Part shown: positions 56,219 to 64,000 of the stretch, one piece after another | Position numbering within the stretch: position 1 is the stretch's first letter | Layout of the letters: each line of letters starts with the position of its first letter | Assembly: GCA_029780675.1 (NCBI GenBank) | Contig: JAKOYE010000111.1 | Span: forward strand, 1-64,000 | DNA length: 64,000 bases | Direction of reading: 5' to 3' | DNA from: Actinomycetes bacterium | GTDB lineage: Bacteria; Actinomycetota; Actinomycetes; Mycobacteriales; Mycobacteriaceae | Program-made: the position numbers and the translations under genes | The notes under the pieces: generated by a model | What the model saw: only the letters and a program-made list of their open reading frames with translations | Told to the model about the DNA's origin: nothing | The model's database searches: none

Positions 56219-57182
56219 GACACCGACTCCGGCGCCATCACATTCGCCGTGAGCGTCTCCAGGCTCTCGAACGTCCCGGCCTCGGCGAAGGCGACCGCCT
56301 CGTCCACCTCGGCGGCCGCGGCCCGTTCCATGGCCGCGACGTCCTCGGCCGTCACGACACCGTCGCTGATGCACTTCTCGGTGAACACCCGAATCGGGTC
56401 GTGCTCACGCCACTTGGCGACTTCGTCCTTGTCCCGGTACAACTCCGGGTCGAACATCGAGTGCGGCCGGAAGCGGTAGGTCTGGAACTCGATGAAGAAC
56501 GGGCCACCCTTGGTCCGGATGTGCTCCACTGCCCGGGCCATGACGTCGTGGCAGGCCATGACGTCCATCCCGTCGGCCGATGCGGCGGGAACCCGGTAAG
56601 CCCGCGCCTTGGCGACGAGATCCGGTTGGGACAGTTCGTGGTCGATCGTCGTGCCCATGGCGTAGCGGTTGTTCTCGCAACAGAACAGCACGGGCAGTTG
56701 CCACAGTTCGGCCATGTTCATGGTCTCGTGGAAAGCTCCCTCAGCGGTGGCGCCCTCACCGAAATAGCAGGCGGAGATCCGGTTTCGGTTCAGTTGAGCG
56801 TCCGCGAACGCCAGACCGGCCGCAGTCGGAATCCCCCCGGCGACAATCGCATTGCCGCCGTAGAACCGTCGCTGCGCGTCGAAGAGATGCATCGACCCGC
56901 CACGGCCTCCGCTGCAGCCCTCCTGCTTGCCGAACATCTCGGCCATGATCGTGGTCATCGGGACGCCTCGCATCAGCGCGTGGGCGTGCTCCCGGTAGGT
57001 GGCCAGCACCGCGTCTTCGGGGCCGAGCACTCTCAAGGACCCCGCCGCCACCGCTTCTTCGCCGACGTAGAGGTGCAGGAACCCGCGGATCTTCCCCGCG
57101 CTGTACATCTCGGCGCACTTCTCCTCCATGCGCCGGATCCGGATCATGTCGGTGAGGAGCTCACCTGCCAGTGCGCCGTCGG

Positions 57183-57186
<4 letters not shown>
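56215..57186 (-). CDS. 2-oxoacid dehydrogenase E1 component, alpha subunit
   Basis: A 323-residue alpha subunit of a TPP-dependent E1, closest in pattern to pyruvate/acetoin dehydrogenases (PdhA/AcoA). The N-terminal [32 protein letters not shown], the TPP/Mg motif starting [13 protein letters not shown] and ending CENN, and the loop [21 protein letters not shown] (phosphorylation-loop position in eukaryotes) are present. It would decarboxylate a 2-oxoacid, or cleave acetoin. ATG 57186 overlaps the acyl-CoA synthetase stop (ATGA). Confidence 0.93.
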
Positions 57187-58984
<1,798 letters not shown>

Positions 58985-58988
<4 letters not shown>

Positions 58989-59263
58989 TCATCGCGTCCT
59001 TCGGCGTCCTCGTCGAGTAGTCCATCCCGGCGTGCTCGGGCGATGTTGTCCATCACGCGGTCGATCAGGGTGATGTAGGCGGCCCCGTTCCGGAGCAGTT
59101 CGGAATGTTTGATGTACCGCAGGTAGGCGTCGACGCGCCGTTCCAGGGGCCAGTCCCAGTAGTCGCGCCGGGTGTAGCGGGAGCCCAGAAACCGCCATGC
59201 GATGACGTCGATGTCGTCACCGGTGTCGTTGCTGATGTCGCTAGCCGCCGTGGCGCCCGCCAT
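58985..59263 (-). CDS. Small conserved-looking protein heading the acyl/PDH-like operon
   Basis: A 92-residue protein without signal peptide or membrane segment. The central part, [24 protein letters not shown] followed by [21 protein letters not shown], is rich in aromatic and charged residues and probably helical; the C-terminus is acidic. I do not recognise it. As the first gene of the five-gene overlap chain it may be a regulatory or assembly subunit. Its stop overlaps the synthetase start (ATGA), which supports it being real. Confidence 0.7.
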
Positions 59264-59360
59264 GAGGCCCCCTCACTGCTTAACCCTCTTGTGATCTTTA
59301 TCGCACCACATACTGACGGGGAAGGGACGAAAGTCCCCTCGCACGGCGTTTCCCGATCGC

Positions 59361-60527
59361 TCAGGCGGCCAGCGGGTCGTGCTGGATGCGTTCCGCCGGC
59401 GCGCCACTGGACACCAGCATGGCCCGGGTGGCCCGCACCATCGCGGGCCGCCCGCAGAGCAGGATCTGCCGATCGCCCCAGCCGCCGTAGCTGCCGACCA
59501 CCTCCGGCAGTCGGCCGGTCTGGCGGACATGAAGCCCGCGCGGCGGTTGCACATCGGGGTAGTCGGCCGCCCACGGCGGGTCGCCCGGGAACTCCGAGAC
59601 GGGGGACACCGACAACCACGGGTTGGAACCGGACAGCTCCCACAGGGTCGGCAGGTCGTACAACTCGCAGGGGTAGCGCGCGCCGAAGAACAGGTGCACC
59701 CGCGGGTTGTCGGCGAAGCGGGCGAGGTCCATGATCAACGCCCGCAGTGGCGCCAGGCCGGTGCTGCCGGCCACCATCAGCACGTCACCGCCCTGCCGGT
59801 CGATGTGCAGTCCGCCGTGCGGGGCGGACACCCGCCAGCGGTCGCCGGGCCGGGTCTCGGTGACCACCGCCGGGCTGACGAGACCGCCCGGTACGGACCG
59901 GATGTGGAACTCGATGTGTCCCCCGGGGTCCGGTGGCATGGCGGGGGACAGGTAGCGCCAGCGCCGTGGGCACTGCGGGATCTCGACGCTGACGTACTGG
60001 CCGGCGTGGTAGGCCAGCGGTTGGTCCAGGCGGAGTCGGACGACCGCGATGTCCCGGGAGACCCGGTGATGTTCCAGCACGGTGCCGGCCAGCCAGGGCG
60101 GGCTGTCATCGGCCTCCGCGGCACCGGCCATCACGGCGCTGATGAGGGCCAGCGCTGCCGTCGCGGCCTCGTCGACCCGGGGACTCCAGCGGTCGCCGAG
60201 TTCGGTACGCATGGCGTAGCGCAGTGCCCGGCCGAGACTGCGATGGTGCCCGCGGGTCACGCCGTACTTGCGGTGATCGCGGCCCAACTGCGCGAGGAAG
60301 GCCACCGGTTCCTCGGCTCTTTGGGCCGCCAGTTCGCCGAGCACCCAGCGCAGTGCCAGGCCGAAGGTCGCACGCTGGTGGTCCAGATCGGGGGGAAACA
60401 GTTCCCGCACCGAATCGTCGATGGCGAACCAGGTGTCATAGAACCGCCGGATCAGCGTCCGCGCGCGGGTCTCGTCATCGAACGCCGACGCCAGCACGGC
60501 CATCGCTTCGCGGTCGTCGAGGCCCAC
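59361..60527 (-). CDS. Flavohaemoprotein-like globin/reductase fusion (Rv0385-like)
   Basis: A 388-residue protein: an N-terminal globin-like domain (about 1-140, with the proximal His region GRDHRKYGV and RRFYDTWFAIDDSVRELF), a FAD-binding ferredoxin-reductase domain (about 155-260, GQYVSVEIPQCPRRWRYLSPA), and a NAD-binding domain (VAGSTGLAPLRALI, ILLCGRPAMVRATRAML). Flavohaemoproteins detoxify NO or reduce bound oxygen; the mycobacterial type-II-like forms may differ in activity. GTG 60527 was chosen because a longer frame overlaps the upstream gene and the length then agrees with Rv0385. TAGAAT lies eight bases upstream. Confidence 0.88.
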   Translation of the reverse strand: MGLDDREAMAVLASAFDDETRARTLIRRFYDTWFAIDDSVRELFPPDLDHQRATFGLALRWVLGELAAQRAEEPVAFLAQLGRDHRKYGVTRGHHRSLGRALRYAMRTELGDRWSPRVDEAATAALALISAVMAGAAEADDSPPWLAGTVLEHHRVSRDIAVVRLRLDQPLAYHAGQYVSVEIPQCPRRWRYLSPAMPPDPGGHIEFHIRSVPGGLVSPAVVTETRPGDRWRVSAPHGGLHIDRQGGDVLMVAGSTGLAPLRALIMDLARFADNPRVHLFFGARYPCELYDLPTLWELSGSNPWLSVSPVSEFPGDPPWAADYPDVQPPRGLHVRQTGRLPEVVGSYGGWGDRQILLCGRPAMVRATRAMLVSSGAPAERIQHDPLAA

Positions 60528-60561
60528 GGTCGCCGATTCTAGGCCCGGTCCGAGGTGGGCC

Positions 60562-61239
60562 TCAGAGTGCGTGAATCCCCTTGTAGAGCAGAGCGACACC
60601 GATCACGAGCAGGATCGCGGCGACCAACCCGCCGTGGTTGGTCTCCATCCACACGCGCAGCCGGTTCAGCGGTGGGTCCAGGCGCTCGCCGACGATCAGA
60701 TACCCGAGGATGGGGATCGCCACCGAGGACACCGCGATCGCGGTGAAAACCAGTGCCGCGATCCACGAACCGGTTCTGCCCAGGGCCGCGGTGCCGATCG
60801 CTGCGCCCGCCGCCGCGCAGATCAGCAGCGCCTTGATGTTGGCGACGGTCAGCACCAGGGCGGTCACGAACGCCCGGCTCGGCCCGATCGAGGTCATCGA
60901 GGTCATCCACTTCGGGGTGTGCTCGGACCGGTTGCGGGTGAACCAGCGGTACAGGCCGAACGCGATGAGCAGGACACCGATCGCGATGCGAACGTAGGCC
61001 GCCCCCGGCGGTGCCTTGTCCAGACCGCCGGCCAGATCGGAGGCCACCACGAAGGCTGCGGTAACGGCGGCGATGCCCAGGGTCCAGCCGCCCAGGAACG
61101 CCAGGCCGGTCGGCCGGGGCCGCGGGGTGTGCAGCATCAGGATGCCCGGGATCACGGAGAGCGGTGACAGGGCGATGACGAGGGCCAAGGGGATGAGTTC
61201 GACGATCTCGGCGGCCTCGCCGCCGCCCTGCATGCTCAT
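60562..61239 (-). CDS. GAP/Sap-family membrane protein (LysE-like)
   Basis: A 225-residue membrane protein with six predicted segments, starting IPLALVIALSPLSVIPGILML. That opening, the cytosolic loop with FTRNRSEHTPKWMTSM, and the final GLVAAILLVIGVALLYKGI are typical of the mycobacterial GAP (glycopeptidolipid-addressing)/Sap (sulfolipid-addressing) family. Such proteins help export surface glycolipids; the lipid served here is unknown. ATG 61239 overlaps the stop of the small upstream gene. Confidence 0.85.
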   Translation of the reverse strand: MSMQGGGEAAEIVELIPLALVIALSPLSVIPGILMLHTPRPRPTGLAFLGGWTLGIAAVTAAFVVASDLAGGLDKAPPGAAYVRIAIGVLLIAFGLYRWFTRNRSEHTPKWMTSMTSIGPSRAFVTALVLTVANIKALLICAAAGAAIGTAALGRTGSWIAALVFTAIAVSSVAIPILGYLIVGERLDPPLNRLRVWMETNHGGLVAAILLVIGVALLYKGIHAL

Positions 61240-61586
61240 CCCGGCAATGTAGCGGGCCGCTGTGCGCTATCGGAGCACTGTCGTTCATCGGGCCTGAGCG
61301 TCCAGGCCGGGACCCAGTGCGTGACCGGCCGGCACGCGCTGCCGTACCGGATGCCGTAGGTGACCAGGCCCCACCACTCGCCCTGTTCGCACAGCCCCCA
61401 GCAACTGAGCGTGCCGGGGACGACCGCGTGCATCTGCAGACCCCCGGGGTGGAACCGGCCGGTGCGGTGCGGCTGACGGGGAAACAGCGCGGCCAGGTCG
61501 ATCCGCACTGCCACCGGCGGGCGCACCAGGCGGAAAGACGGGCGCAACGGCTGACCGTTGTACCCGATCGCCGCGAGGTCACTCAC
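61236..61586 (-). CDS. Small mycobacterial protein of unknown function
   Basis: A 116-residue protein starting at GTG 61586 (SDLAAIGYNGQPLRPSF). It contains RTGRFHPGGLQMHAVVPG and a Cys/Trp-rich stretch (SCWGLCEQGEWWGLVTYGIRYG), then a basic region near WVPAWTLRP. There is no signal peptide. I do not recognise its family. Its stop overlaps the GAP-family gene start (ATGA), so they are coupled. A much longer open frame on this strand through clpB is only an antisense artefact. Confidence 0.65.
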   Translation of the reverse strand: MSDLAAIGYNGQPLRPSFRLVRPPVAVRIDLAALFPRQPHRTGRFHPGGLQMHAVVPGTLSCWGLCEQGEWWGLVTYGIRYGSACRPVTHWVPAWTLRPDERQCSDSAQRPATLPG

Positions 61587-61677
61587 GTCTCGATCATATG
61601 TTCGAATACCGTCACGGCGTGCGGCCGGTGAACAGGTGGCCGAAGGCTCTATCGCCGTCCCGGGGCATTTCACTAAA

Positions 61678-61698
61678 CTTGAGCGGAACAGACTCAAG
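61678..61698. promoter_or_regulatory. HAIR operator upstream of clpB
   Basis: CTTGAGC at 61678-61684, seven bases, ACTCAAG at 61692-61698 matches the HspR-binding consensus at all but one position. It lies 54 bases before the clpB start in a 165-base spacer shared with the divergent small gene. HspR from the dnaK operon is the expected repressor. Confidence 0.92.
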
Positions 61699-61751
61699 GT
61701 CATTGGTGTTGTATTCGTCGAAAAGCTTCTCAAGACAGAAATGGAGGTGTC

Positions 61752-64000
<2,249 letters not shown>

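Overview
The window is mycobacterial chromosome: GC-rich, with many GTG starts, lipoproteins and secreted proteins typical of the genus. Gene order follows the M. tuberculosis Rv0321-Rv0385 region in pieces: dcd, an Rv0333-like gene, rmlA, aspC, etfD (Rv0338c), an Rv0339c-like regulator, an Rv0340-like gene, iniB, iniA/iniC, dnaK-grpE-dnaJ-hspR, a flavohaemoprotein and clpB. No PE/PPE genes are visible. The genes between these anchors, including a pectate-lyase-like protein, secreted phosphoesterases, an EAL protein and a sedolisin, suggest a free-living environmental mycobacterium. The species cannot be fixed from the sequence alone.

Layout. 1-2.6 kb: end of an integrated element (zinc-ribbon protein, excisionase-like protein, XRE regulator, tyrosine integrase) abutting the 3' end of a tRNA-Gly(CCC). 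2.7-9.9 kb: dcd, a membrane-anchored DUF7159-type protein, an NTF2-like protein, rmlA, a YibE/F protein, aspC and an EAL protein. 10.0-19.8 kb: a small secreted protein, etfD, then a cell-envelope-stress locus. In that locus a LuxR-type regulator is translationally coupled to a membrane-anchored Hsp70-like protein and lies divergent from the Rv0340-like gene and iniB. CCCCTAA repeats precede both iniB-family genes. 19.9-33.6 kb: accessory genes, including a glycosyltransferase-like protein, a pectate-lyase-like protein, three secreted phosphoester hydrolases (two in tandem with almost identical 5' modules), an SDR, a chagasin-like lipoprotein, an LpqJ-like lipoprotein and an F420-type oxidoreductase. 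33.6-37.0 kb: iniC and iniA, inverted relative to iniB. 37.1-48.4 kb: transport and envelope genes (DsbA-fold protein, SLC13 carrier, binding proteins, VIT1/CCC1 protein, sedolisin, zinc-ribbon membrane protein), a 13E12/HNH protein and a quinone reductase-like protein. 48.5-52.7 kb: the dnaK operon behind HAIR operators. 52.7-59.3 kb: an aldose epimerase and a tightly overlapping operon for a 2-oxoacid dehydrogenase-like complex with an acyl-CoA synthetase and an ACP. 59.4-64.0 kb: flavohaemoprotein, a GAP-family membrane protein, a small conserved protein and clpB (cut by the window edge) behind a HAIR operator.

How it fits together. Two stress circuits are readable. In one, HspR, the last gene of the dnaK operon, would repress both dnaK and clpB through HAIR sites. 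In the other, the LuxR-type regulator and its Hsp70-like partner probably control the Rv0340-like gene and iniB through the CCCCTAA repeats. iniA/iniC have been moved away and carry no such repeat upstream. Two separate membrane proteins (3.4-5.1 kb and 16.1-18.1 kb) share the plan of a cytoplasmic actin/Hsp70-fold-like domain, one membrane segment and a repetitive outer tail ending in a similar peptide; this is the best candidate for an undescribed sensory family here.
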